Positions 55,600 to 64,000 of a stretch of 64,000 nucleotides of DNA are shown here, piece after piece. The notes beneath the pieces are model-generated. The model did not search any database. It saw only the letters and a list, made by a program, of their open reading frames with translations, and was not told the DNA's origin. The position numbers and the translations under genes are program-made. The first letter of the stretch is position 1, and each line of letters begins with the position of its first letter. The DNA comes from Mycobacterium sp. E2479 (lineage in GTDB: Bacteria > Actinomycetota > Actinomycetes > Mycobacteriales > Mycobacteriaceae), in the NCBI RefSeq assembly GCF_001667925.1, contig NZ_LZJR01000093.1, positions 123,298 to 187,297 on the forward strand, in the 5' to 3' direction.

Positions 55600-56274
55600 C
55601 TACCAGATGTAGGGCACCAGCCGATAGCGCACGCGTTGGGTGTATTCCCGGTACCCGGATAGGTCTCGGGCGAGCAGCTTTTCTTCATCGACGATGCGTA
55701 GCGCGAGCGCCAGGGTGCCCGGGACGACGAAGAGCAAACCCCAGTAGGAGCCAAGCGCCAAGGGGATACCGGTCATCATGATCACATTTCCGACGTACAT
55801 CGGGTGGCGCACGAACTTATAGAGTCCGTCTGAGGCGACTGTCTGGCCCGTTTCCACCGTGACCGTCGCGGCGGCATAGCCGTTTTGCACGATCACCAAC
55901 ATGGCGATGCCCAGACCCGTCGCCACGAGCACTTCGCCGAGCACTGACATCAGCGCAGGCACCGACGACCAGCCGAACCGATGATCGAGCGCGCTGAAGA
56001 CCATCGTCGCGAAAAAACTCAGAAACGAGCCGGTGATGATGAACTTCTGTGCCTTGCGGGGTTCGGCCCGCGGGCCCGCACGCATGCGGCGTTGTAGGGC
56101 CGCGGGATTGGTCCGGGCCAGGTAGGCGGCGGGCACGATGGTGACCGCCGTGAACACGGCGACGAAGAGCCACGCCTGCCAGTAGTGCAGCGTGCCGGCC
56201 GGCACGAGGAGGATCAAGAGCAACGAGAGAATGCCCCACACGGAGGTCGCCGTTAGCCGTATCCCGGTCTTCAT
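55600..56274 (-). CDS. isoprenylcysteine carboxyl methyltransferase-like membrane protein
   Basis: This 224-aa protein has five or six transmembrane helices and the ICMT/PEMT SAM-binding tail YKFVRHPMYVGNVIMMTG and the conserved DEEKLL segment. Bacteria lack prenylated CaaX proteins, so the substrate is probably a lipid or a small isoprenoid or phenolic compound. It corresponds to Rv1216c. It follows the ABC permease after eight bases, suggesting a shared operon and perhaps modification of an exported compound. Confidence 0.87.
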   Translation of the reverse strand: MKTGIRLTATSVWGILSLLLILLVPAGTLHYWQAWLFVAVFTAVTIVPAAYLARTNPAALQRRMRAGPRAEPRKAQKFIITGSFLSFFATMVFSALDHRFGWSSVPALMSVLGEVLVATGLGIAMLVIVQNGYAAATVTVETGQTVASDGLYKFVRHPMYVGNVIMMTGIPLALGSYWGLLFVVPGTLALALRIVDEEKLLARDLSGYREYTQRVRYRLVPYIW

Positions 56275-56282
56275 TCATCCTC

Positions 56283-57929
56283 CTAGCAACGCAGATCGCG
56301 ACGACGAAAAGCCATGGCCCCCAGTACCATCAGCCCCACATCGATAGCTGACAAACACAACAGTGGTACGACGGTGAAATCGGCGCCGACCCGCGGGATG
56401 TGTGCGAAGGGCTCCGCGTCGAGCAACCACTGCGAGAGCCCGGCCAACGACCCGATCAGGTATAGCGAGACGAAGCCGATCAGCACACCCCAGGCCACCG
56501 GTGTCAGGCGCGGCGCAATGCCGAAGACGCACACGGTCACGGCCGACAGGAGCCACACGGCGGGCACCTGGACGGCAGCGCTAGCAACGACCATGGGCAG
56601 TTTGGCGCCGACATCACCCGCCGCGATCCCGTAAACGACACCGGCCGTCACTCCGCTGGCCAGCATCGCCACCGCGGATCCGGCCAACGCCGTCACCAAA
56701 TGGCTTGCCAGCCAGCGGGTTCGCGACACCGCACCGGCCAGCACCGTCTCGGCTCGCTGGCTCGACTCTTCCTGGTATAACCGCAGCGTCAGCGAGACGG
56801 CGAACGCGGCGCCCACCATTCCCATCATGGCGAACGCGACAGCGATGAAGGCTTCCTCGAGTGCGCTGGTGCCGCCCATCCGTGCCACGATGTCCCGCGC
56901 GCCGCCGCTGTCGCCCAATTCGTCGCTGATGCCGTGCACCACGCTGCCGATGAGCAGGCCATAAAGGCACAGGCCCACGGTCCACAGCAGCAACGCGGCA
57001 CGGTCCAGCCGCCATGTCAGTCCAAAGGCGTTGCCCAATGCCGGTGCGGCCTCAGCGGGGCCGGGGCGTTCCGCGATGAGCCCGGCACCGACGTCGCGGC
57101 CGGCCAACAGCCGATACGCCAGGGCGGTCAATGCGACCGTCGTCGCCAGATGCAGCAGCAGCACCCACCAGCGATCGCCCGCATACGGTTTGACCTGCAG
57201 CGACCACCCGAGCGGAGACAGCCACGACAGCGTGCCGTCGCCCGCGTCCCCCACGGCGCGCAGGGTGAACGCGGCGCCCAGGACGGTGAAGGCGGCACCG
57301 CGAGCGAACCGGGCACTCGGCGACAGTTGGGCGGTAACCCCGGCGACGGCGGTGAACACCAGGCCAGAGCAGGCCAGCGCGGCCCCGAACGCCAGCGACC
57401 CGGCGGCCGGGACGTCGGTGCTCAACAAGCCGGCAGCACCGATCGCGCCGGTGGTGATCGACGCTGCGAACGACAGCAGCAGCGCCGCGGTCAGGGCGGC
57501 GTAGCGGCCGATAGCGGTCGAGTCCACCAACTCGGTCCGCCCGTTCTCCTCGTCGGCGCGAGTGTGCCGGATCACCGTGAGAATGACGGCCACCGCGATG
57601 AGCGTGTGAAACATCCCGGCCTTCCAAATACCCACGGCGCCAAGGCTGTCGTCGTACACCTGGCCGTAGAGGGCGCGTTGTGCCGGGCTGGCCATGATGG
57701 AGGCCTGGAAACCGGCGCGGGCGGAAGCGGTGGGGTAGATCTTCTCGATGCTGCCGACGTACACCGTGGCCAATGGCACCGACAGCAACAGCACCCATAG
57801 CGGCATCGAGACCCGGTCGCGCCGTATGTAGAGCCGCAACATGGAAAGCGTTCCGGAGAAGCTCGAATTAGCGAGCGGCGCGGGCGATGCCGATGCGAAT
57901 CGCCGGTCCAGTGTGGCGGTGCTCATCAC
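56283..57929 (-). CDS. ABC transporter permease, multidrug-type
   Basis: This 548-aa protein has about twelve transmembrane helices in two halves, consistent with a fused ABC-2-type exporter permease. It corresponds to Rv1217c, part of a multidrug efflux system with Rv1218c in M. tuberculosis. The start is ambiguous between GTG 57929 (overlapping the ATPase stop as GTGA) and ATG 57926 (TGATG); both imply coupling to the ATPase. Confidence 0.91.
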   Translation of the reverse strand: MMSTATLDRRFASASPAPLANSSFSGTLSMLRLYIRRDRVSMPLWVLLLSVPLATVYVGSIEKIYPTASARAGFQASIMASPAQRALYGQVYDDSLGAVGIWKAGMFHTLIAVAVILTVIRHTRADEENGRTELVDSTAIGRYAALTAALLLSFAASITTGAIGAAGLLSTDVPAAGSLAFGAALACSGLVFTAVAGVTAQLSPSARFARGAAFTVLGAAFTLRAVGDAGDGTLSWLSPLGWSLQVKPYAGDRWWVLLLHLATTVALTALAYRLLAGRDVGAGLIAERPGPAEAAPALGNAFGLTWRLDRAALLLWTVGLCLYGLLIGSVVHGISDELGDSGGARDIVARMGGTSALEEAFIAVAFAMMGMVGAAFAVSLTLRLYQEESSQRAETVLAGAVSRTRWLASHLVTALAGSAVAMLASGVTAGVVYGIAAGDVGAKLPMVVASAAVQVPAVWLLSAVTVCVFGIAPRLTPVAWGVLIGFVSLYLIGSLAGLSQWLLDAEPFAHIPRVGADFTVVPLLCLSAIDVGLMVLGAMAFRRRDLRC

Positions 57930-58876
57930 AGTGAGACCTTTGCTTCATCACGCCCGTGCTGACCGTCACCGTCCGATGTGTCGTAGTGGCGCAGAAACAG
58001 CTCTTCGAGAGTCGGCGGCTGGCTGACCAGACTGCGCACTCCGGCATCGCCGAGCACGCGGATAAGCTCGCCCAGGCTCTCGCTGTCGACCTGGGCACGC
58101 AGCGTGTTGCCCTCGACGCTGACGTCCTCAACCCCTCTTATCCGTCTGAGATCACCTGGGTCACCGGTCATTTCGGCCTTGATCGAGGTACGGCTCAGGT
58201 GCCGCATGGAGTTCAGCGAACCGCTTTCGATGGTCTTGCCGGCTCGGATGATCGTCACCCGTTCGCACAAAGCTTCCGTTTCGGCCAGGATGTGGCTGGA
58301 CAACAACACCGTCGCGCCCCGGTCCCGGGCCTGCGCCACACACTGCTGAAACACGTTCTCCATCAGTGGATCCAGTCCGCTGCTCGGCTCATCTAGGAGC
58401 AGCAGCCTGGCGTGCGACGAGAATGCCGAAATCAGCGAAACCTTCTGACGGTTGCCCTTGGAATACGTGCGGGCCTTCTTGTGCGGGTCCAGGTCGAAGA
58501 GCTCGATCAGCTCGGCGCGGCGCTTCTTGTCGATGCCACCCCGCATGCGGGCCAGCAGGTCGATGATCTCGCCCCCGGTCAGCGACGGCCACAGCGTCAC
58601 GTCGCCCGGCACGTAGGCGATTTGGCGATGCAGCGCGACGGCCTGAGTCCATGGGTCACCACCGAGCAGCCGCACGCTGCCACCGTCGGCCCTCGCCAAG
58701 CCCAGCAGGATGCGGATGGTCGTCGACTTCCCGGCGCCGTTGGGTCCGAGGAACCCGTGGACCTCGCCTTCCTGCACCGTGAGGTCCAGGCCGTCCAACG
58801 CCCGCACCGCACCGAAATTCTTGGTCAGACCGCGGATCTCGATTGGCGCTGAGCGGGTGGATTTGTCAGTTTGCAT
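57926..58876 (-). CDS. ABC transporter ATP-binding protein, drug exporter type
   Basis: This 316-aa ATPase has Walker [10 protein letters not shown] (about residues 43-51), signature-like [12 protein letters not shown], Walker [15 protein letters not shown] and the H-loop in SSHILAE. It belongs to the DrrA/CcmA exporter class. The orthologue Rv1218c has been linked to efflux of several inhibitor classes. ATG 58876 lies inside the end of the TetR gene (11-base overlap), so the three genes form a tight operon under that regulator. Confidence 0.94.
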   Translation of the reverse strand: MQTDKSTRSAPIEIRGLTKNFGAVRALDGLDLTVQEGEVHGFLGPNGAGKSTTIRILLGLARADGGSVRLLGGDPWTQAVALHRQIAYVPGDVTLWPSLTGGEIIDLLARMRGGIDKKRRAELIELFDLDPHKKARTYSKGNRQKVSLISAFSSHARLLLLDEPSSGLDPLMENVFQQCVAQARDRGATVLLSSHILAETEALCERVTIIRAGKTIESGSLNSMRHLSRTSIKAEMTGDPGDLRRIRGVEDVSVEGNTLRAQVDSESLGELIRVLGDAGVRSLVSQPPTLEELFLRHYDTSDGDGQHGRDEAKVSL

Positions 58877-59504
58877 CAGATTCTCCTTGATCTTCAGCGG
58901 CCAGGAACGCGTCGTACATGGTCCGGTTGGTCAGCAGGCCCTCGGTGTAGATCTCGAGCGCGGGCAAAATCATGTCGCGCGAGTAGTCGCGCAGCACCGC
59001 ACGCAGATCCGTCGGCGTTTCATGCATTTGGAGGTAGAGAAGGAAGCCGCCCCCGCCGGTGATGGCCAGGTATTTGGCCCGCGCCTCGGGGTCGCGGCTG
59101 GGCTTGATCGTCCCGGCGCGCACGCCCTCTTCCATGTATTCCTCGGCGTTGTCGATCATCCTGCGCCACAGCATGTTTGCCAGATCACCTCCGGCCTGCA
59201 TGCTGCGCACCAGGTAGGCCATCGAAGGCGCGTACTCCTCGATCTCGGCCATCTGGGCGAACCAAGTGGCCGGGTCGTTGGATTGCAGCGCTTCAGACTT
59301 GGTGCCGCGGATCGTCTCGGCGATGTAGTCCTCACAGGCCTTGCGCAGGCCCTCCTTGGAACCGAAGTGGTGGATGACCAGCGCGGCGCTGACGCCGGCC
59401 GCTTCGGCGATGGCGCGAAGCCCGACACCGAACCCGTGCTCGCCGAATTGTTCGATGGCCGCATCCCGGATCCGGGCGGCTGCCGTCAAGTCGGCTGAAC
59501 GCAT
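58866..59504 (-). CDS. TetR-family repressor of the ABC exporter operon
   Basis: The protein is 212 aa from ATG 59504 ([20 protein letters not shown]), the length of Rv1219c; ATG 59522 would add six residues. The helix-turn-helix is [20 protein letters not shown] (about residues 26-45). The C-terminal domain is large and probably binds drugs or other hydrophobic ligands. Both candidate starts lie inside a 34-bp palindrome, so autorepression by steric block is likely. It is first gene of the exporter operon. Confidence 0.92.
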   Translation of the reverse strand: MRSADLTAAARIRDAAIEQFGEHGFGVGLRAIAEAAGVSAALVIHHFGSKEGLRKACEDYIAETIRGTKSEALQSNDPATWFAQMAEIEEYAPSMAYLVRSMQAGGDLANMLWRRMIDNAEEYMEEGVRAGTIKPSRDPEARAKYLAITGGGGFLLYLQMHETPTDLRAVLRDYSRDMILPALEIYTEGLLTNRTMYDAFLAAEDQGESDAN

Positions 59505-59529
59505 GTTCAGTACACTAAACATACGTTCA
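59496..59529. promoter_or_regulatory. 34-bp palindromic operator at the TetR/ABC operon start
   Basis: Left arm TGAACGCATGTTCAGT (59496-59511) and right arm ACTAAACATACGTTCA (59514-59529) are inverted copies matching at 14 of 16 positions around a 2-base centre. Within each arm there is a smaller TGAACG/CGTTCA-type repeat, as for TetR proteins that bind as two dimers. It covers the start codons of the TetR gene. Confidence 0.8.
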
Positions 59530-59642
59530 GCCCGCGGTCAAGCATGACGCGCGTCACGAATTCATCAACGTTTGGTTCGCCCTCGAAAGGCGGGGTCAAC
59601 GGGGCAACGGGTGGGACGTAACAGAGTGGGGTCGGCCGCGAT

Positions 59643-60311
59643 TCAGTCGCGGACGGCAGCCAGAATGCCGTCGCCGAGCGGCACCAGCGCGGGGGTGAGG
59701 CGCTCATCCTCGGCGATCAACCGTGCGGCTTCCCGCACCGCGACCACCTCGGGGTCGCGCGCGGCGGGATCCCCGGCCCGTCCGCCCAGCGCGGCGCGAT
59801 GCACCACGATCACGCCACCCGGCCGCAGCAGTCGCACGCCCTGAACGACGTAATCCGGCTGGTCGATCGGGTCGGCGTCGATGAACACGAGGTCGTAGGA
59901 CTCGTCGGCCAGCCGGGTGAGCACCTCTTGGGCGCGACCACCGATCAGCCGGGTGCGCGACGGTCCGATGCCGGCTTCGGTGAATGCCTGCTTGGCCAGG
60001 CGCAGGTATTCGGGCTCGATGTCGATCGTCGTCAGCACGCCGTCGTCGCTCATGCCGGACAACAGCCACAGCCCGCTGACGCCCGCGCCGGTGCCCACCT
60101 CGGCGATGGCCTTACCGCCGCTGAGCTTGGTGAGCAGACTCAGCAACGCGCCGACCGCCGGTGTCACCGCACCGGCGCCGATATCGACGGCCCGTTCGCG
60201 GGCGGCGGCCAACAGCGCGTCCTCCGATATCGAGCTTTCGGCGTGTGCGAAGAGCGATTCGGCCCGGCTGGGCGCTGCCTGGCCGGGGGCTTCTGCGTCG
60301 GTGCCGTCCAT
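59643..60311 (-). CDS. SAM-dependent O-methyltransferase, class I (COMT-like)
   Basis: This 222-aa Rossmann methyltransferase has [20 protein letters not shown] (SAM motif I), [17 protein letters not shown] (acidic loop), and [15 protein letters not shown] (metal-binding Asp pair), characteristic of cation-dependent O-methyltransferases. It corresponds to Rv1220c. ATG 60311 ([10 protein letters not shown]) is supported by similarity; the frame stays open to 60407. It is divergent from sigE and separated from the TetR gene by 138 bases. The substrate is unknown. Confidence 0.92.
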   Translation of the reverse strand: MDGTDAEAPGQAAPSRAESLFAHAESSISEDALLAAARERAVDIGAGAVTPAVGALLSLLTKLSGGKAIAEVGTGAGVSGLWLLSGMSDDGVLTTIDIEPEYLRLAKQAFTEAGIGPSRTRLIGGRAQEVLTRLADESYDLVFIDADPIDQPDYVVQGVRLLRPGGVIVVHRAALGGRAGDPAARDPEVVAVREAARLIAEDERLTPALVPLGDGILAAVRD

Positions 60312-60407
60312 GCCCGCAGCGTATTCCACTTCGCCGCGCCGTTCGGCAGGCGCGCCTGAATCCGCTTGCGGTGACACGCCCAACGGTCTCGGAGCGTTTA
60401 AGGTCAC

Positions 60408-60512
60408 GGCCCGATGGATATTTCCTGCACAGCGCAGGTAACGATACGGTTTCTCAGGTTCAGCTCAGATTGTTCATATATCGCACATACTCCGGTACGC
60501 GACGGTAGCCCT
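60408..60512 (+). promoter_or_regulatory. sigE upstream region with CTCAG/TTCAG direct repeats
   Basis: The stretch 60452-60468 reads TCTCAGGTTCAGCTCAG, three TCAG steps in tandem. In M. tuberculosis the sigE promoter is bound by the stress regulator MprA at loosely conserved 8-bp direct repeats; this sequence is a plausible counterpart, but the consensus was not checked. The following A+T-rich block (60469-60490) could contain a -10 element. Confidence 0.35.
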
Positions 60513-61268
60513 ATGCATCGCGGAGGGCGTTCGACCGGGAATACCGAATGGGAACTACCTGTTGCCGCAAATGACGAAGTGCCACTGATTGGCGCGCCCG
60601 ACTCGGAGGACTTGATCATCACCACATTTCTGAGCCCGTCCAGCATGTCCCACGCCCAGGAGCTCCCCGCCAACGAGTGGGTGGAGCCGTCCGGTGAGCT
60701 GCAGGGGACCGCGGTTTTCGACGCGACTGGAGACAAGGCGGCCATGCCGTCGTGGGACGAGTTAGTGCGCCAGCATGCCGACCGGGTGTACCGGCTGGCG
60801 TACCGGCTCTCCGGCAATCAGCACGATGCCGAGGACCTCACCCAGGAGACGTTCATCCGGGTTTTCCGGTCGGTGCAGAACTATCAGCCGGGAACGTTCG
60901 AGGGGTGGTTGCACCGCATCACCACGAATTTGTTCCTCGACATGGTGCGCCGGCGCTCACGCATCCGGATGGAGGCGCTGCCCGAGGACTACGAGCGCGT
61001 GCCCGCCGACGAACCCGACCCCGAGCAGATCTACCACGATTCCCGTCTAGGGCCTGACCTGCAGGCGGCGTTGGATTCGTTGCCACCGGAGTTTCGTGCC
61101 GCCGTCGTGCTCTGCGACATCGAGGGTCTGTCCTACGAGGAAATCGGCGCCACGTTGGGCGTCAAGCTGGGCACCGTGCGCAGCCGGATCCACCGCGGAC
61201 GCCAGGCCTTGCGGGACTACCTGGCCGCGCACCCGGACCACGACTTGCTGCGTGTCAAATCGGCGTAA
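60513..61268 (+). CDS. sigE: ECF sigma factor SigE (envelope and heat stress)
   Basis: This 251-aa sigma-70 family protein has region 2 ([20 protein letters not shown], then [17 protein letters not shown]) and region 4 ([20 protein letters not shown], then [20 protein letters not shown]). The roughly 75 residues before region 2 are variable, and in M. tuberculosis alternative starts produce shorter forms; ATG 60645 (MSHAQEL) and ATG 60744 (MPSWDEL) are in-frame here. ATG 60513 aligns best with the long form. Double stop TAATAA. SigE is held by the anti-sigma factor RseA encoded next. Confidence 0.96.
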   Translation: MHRGGRSTGNTEWELPVAANDEVPLIGAPDSEDLIITTFLSPSSMSHAQELPANEWVEPSGELQGTAVFDATGDKAAMPSWDELVRQHADRVYRLAYRLSGNQHDAEDLTQETFIRVFRSVQNYQPGTFEGWLHRITTNLFLDMVRRRSRIRMEALPEDYERVPADEPDPEQIYHDSRLGPDLQAALDSLPPEFRAAVVLCDIEGLSYEEIGATLGVKLGTVRSRIHRGRQALRDYLAAHPDHDLLRVKSA

Positions 61269-61399
61269 TAATCGACCAGCCACCTAACATTCGGGCAGCT
61301 ATTCAGCGGTTTTGCGGCCTTGGCCTCGGTATCGGGTGCCCTCTCGCGCTACATTCGACATAAGGCGGCAATAAGAATTTGAATGGCGAGGAGTTGGTG

Positions 61400-61795
61400 A
61401 TGGCCGATCGAGCACATGTGTTCCGTCGCGCGTTCTCCTGGCTCCCCGCTCAGTTCGCCTCCCAAAGCGACGCGCCGGTCGGCGCACCGCGCCAGTTCGG
61501 TTCCACCGAACACCTGTCCGTCGAAGCGATCGCGGCTTTCGTCGACGGCGAGCTGCGGATGAACGCGCATTTGCGGGCCGCACATCACCTTTCGTTGTGC
61601 TCCCAGTGTGCGGCCGAGGTCGACGATCAGAGCCGGACGCGTGCGGCGCTACGCGATTCGCGCCCTATCCGCATCCCCAGCACGCTGCTGGGCATATTGG
61701 CTGACATTCCCTATGAGTCGCCCGACGACTCCTCCGCCCAGGTATCGGACGGTTTCGCGGACCGCGACGGCCGTCCTCGGCGCAAGCGCCGGTAG
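61400..61795 (+). CDS. rseA: zinc-binding anti-sigma factor RseA for SigE
   Basis: This 131-aa cytosolic ZAS-family protein has the motif H-x3-C-x2-C in HHLSLCSQC, preceded by LSVEAIAAFVDGELRMNAH. It binds SigE and is released by oxidation of the cysteines or by PknB-dependent phosphorylation and ClpC1P2 degradation in M. tuberculosis. ATG 61400 follows GAGGAG with good spacing. The C-terminal tail is shorter and less glycine-rich than in M. tuberculosis (154 aa). Located between sigE and htrA. Confidence 0.95.
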   Translation: MADRAHVFRRAFSWLPAQFASQSDAPVGAPRQFGSTEHLSVEAIAAFVDGELRMNAHLRAAHHLSLCSQCAAEVDDQSRTRAALRDSRPIRIPSTLLGILADIPYESPDDSSAQVSDGFADRDGRPRRKRR

Positions 61796-61896
61796 GGTGC
61801 CGCTTTCGACCGATACCCACCGATCGATCGGCGGCCAACGCATCGGTCACCTCACACGCGCGTTCATGCCGACCGACGGCGCGCCGTGGATACTAG

Positions 61897-63485
<1,589 letters not shown>

Positions 63486-63486
<1 letters not shown>

Positions 63487-63902
63487 TGTTCGGCAGCCTG
63501 AGCTGGGAGCACATGCTCGTCCTCGTCGTGGTCGGGCTGGTGGTCCTCGGGCCGGAGCGGCTGCCGGGTGCCATCCGGTGGACGTCGAACGCCTTGCGTC
63601 AGGCGCGTGACTACCTCAGCGGTGTGACCAATCAGCTGCGCGAGGACCTCGGACCGGAGTTCGACGATCTGCGCGTCCCGCTCAGCGAACTGCAGAAGCT
63701 ACGCGGGATGACTCCGCGCGCGGCGTTGACCAAGCACCTGCTCGACGGCGACGACTCCTTCCTGACCCACGCCTTTGACAAGCCGGTCAACGGGGCGCTG
63801 TCGCAGACTCCGCTGGCGGACCCGGCCGGGGCGAACGGGCAGCCGCCGGCGGCAGAACAGCGGCCCGGCGGTCACACGCCATTCGACGCCGACGCGACCT
63901 GA
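63486..63902 (+). CDS. tatB: Sec-independent translocase subunit TatB
   Basis: This 138-aa protein has the N-terminal TatB helix ([20 protein letters not shown], containing the glycine-proline hinge GPERLP) and an amphipathic helix ([16 protein letters not shown]), then a flexible tail. With TatC it forms the receptor for twin-arginine signal peptides. ATG 63486 overlaps the htrA stop by one base (TGATG), so both are co-translated. It corresponds to Rv1224. Confidence 0.96.
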
Positions 63903-63939
63903 ACGCAATCGAGCCCCCCAGCTGTGGGATCGCGCCTCC

Positions 63940-64000
63940 TCAGCGCCGGGTCGGATCGAGCCCGAGCGATACGCCGGCGAGCCCGCGCTTTCGCGCCGAC
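63940..64000 (-). CDS. mrp: C-terminal fragment of Mrp/ApbC-type P-loop ATPase
   Basis: The minus strand from the window edge reads SARKRGLAGVSLGLDPTRR and then TGA (63940-63942). This matches the C-terminal end of mycobacterial Mrp (Rv1229c) as I remember it (RGLAGMSLGLDPTRR). Mrp proteins are MinD-like ATPases carrying Fe-S clusters for delivery to apoproteins. If right, Rv1225c-Rv1228 counterparts are absent between tatB and mrp here. Confidence 0.7.
   Translation of the reverse strand, partial: SARKRGLAGVSLGLDPTRR

Overview
The window is high-G+C actinobacterial DNA and is almost certainly from a slow-growing Mycobacterium. It carries mycothiol (mshB), coenzyme F420 (fbiC), methylglucose lipopolysaccharide (gpgS) and LpqW genes, a PE/PPE pair, a TB8.4-type secreted antigen and several fadD genes. 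The gene order follows the Mycobacterium tuberculosis interval from about Rv1160 (mutT2) to Rv1224 (tatB), then jumps to mrp (Rv1229c in H37Rv). Comparisons with M. tuberculosis here are from memory; no database was searched.

Layout. Positions 1-8410 hold a truncated DivIVA-domain coiled-coil gene, the Nudix hydrolase mutT2 and the complete respiratory nitrate reductase operon narGHJI. Positions 8545-20304 hold typA, lpqW, a TetR regulator, mshB, a 35-codon small ORF overlapping a membrane-protein gene, fbiC, a mycothiol-dependent DinB-like enzyme, a TB8.4/hemophore-like gene, fdxC and dapC. Positions 20383-25522 replace the M. tuberculosis pks3/4-papA3-mmpL10 block with a KimA-like potassium importer carrying an extra C-terminal domain, and with a sulfate-activation module: stand-alone APS kinase, single-chain ATP sulfurylase and a coupled 109-aa protein of unknown function.

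Positions 25542-29823 are the proline-catabolism unit pruC / pruA-pruB. Positions 29922-34852 are a second accessory block: a TetR gene, a thiolase-fold protein without the usual cysteine, two MaoC-type hydratase genes, a stand-alone DUF35 zinc-ribbon gene and, divergently, an aldehyde dehydrogenase. This resembles the ChsH1-ChsH2-Ltp2 side-chain retro-aldolase machinery, but with ChsH2 split into two genes. Positions 35013-38857 hold a hydrolase, fadD36 and an MFS transporter. Positions 38867-43275 hold the lysine/peptidoglycan genes dapD and dapE, with a PE-PPE pair between them whose PE member has a PPE-like C-terminus.

Positions 43272-53834 hold a STAND-type ATPase, a LOG cytokinin-activating enzyme, fadD6, folP2, gpgS, a DivIVA-domain membrane protein, a 3-methyladenine glycosylase, a DUF3117 protein and the divergent glycogen/maltose-1-phosphate pair glgM-glgC. 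Positions 53879-59504 are a minus-strand TetR-ABC-transporter-ICMT-hydrolase unit with a clear 34-bp palindromic operator. The end of the window is the envelope-stress block: an O-methyltransferase, sigE, rseA, htrA and tatB, then the tail of mrp.

Core and accessory parts alternate: conserved flanks are interrupted at three points (20.3-25.5 kb, 29.9-34.9 kb, 39.8-42.1 kb), which is where the unusual content lies. I saw no rRNA, tRNA, CRISPR array, insertion sequence or phage gene.
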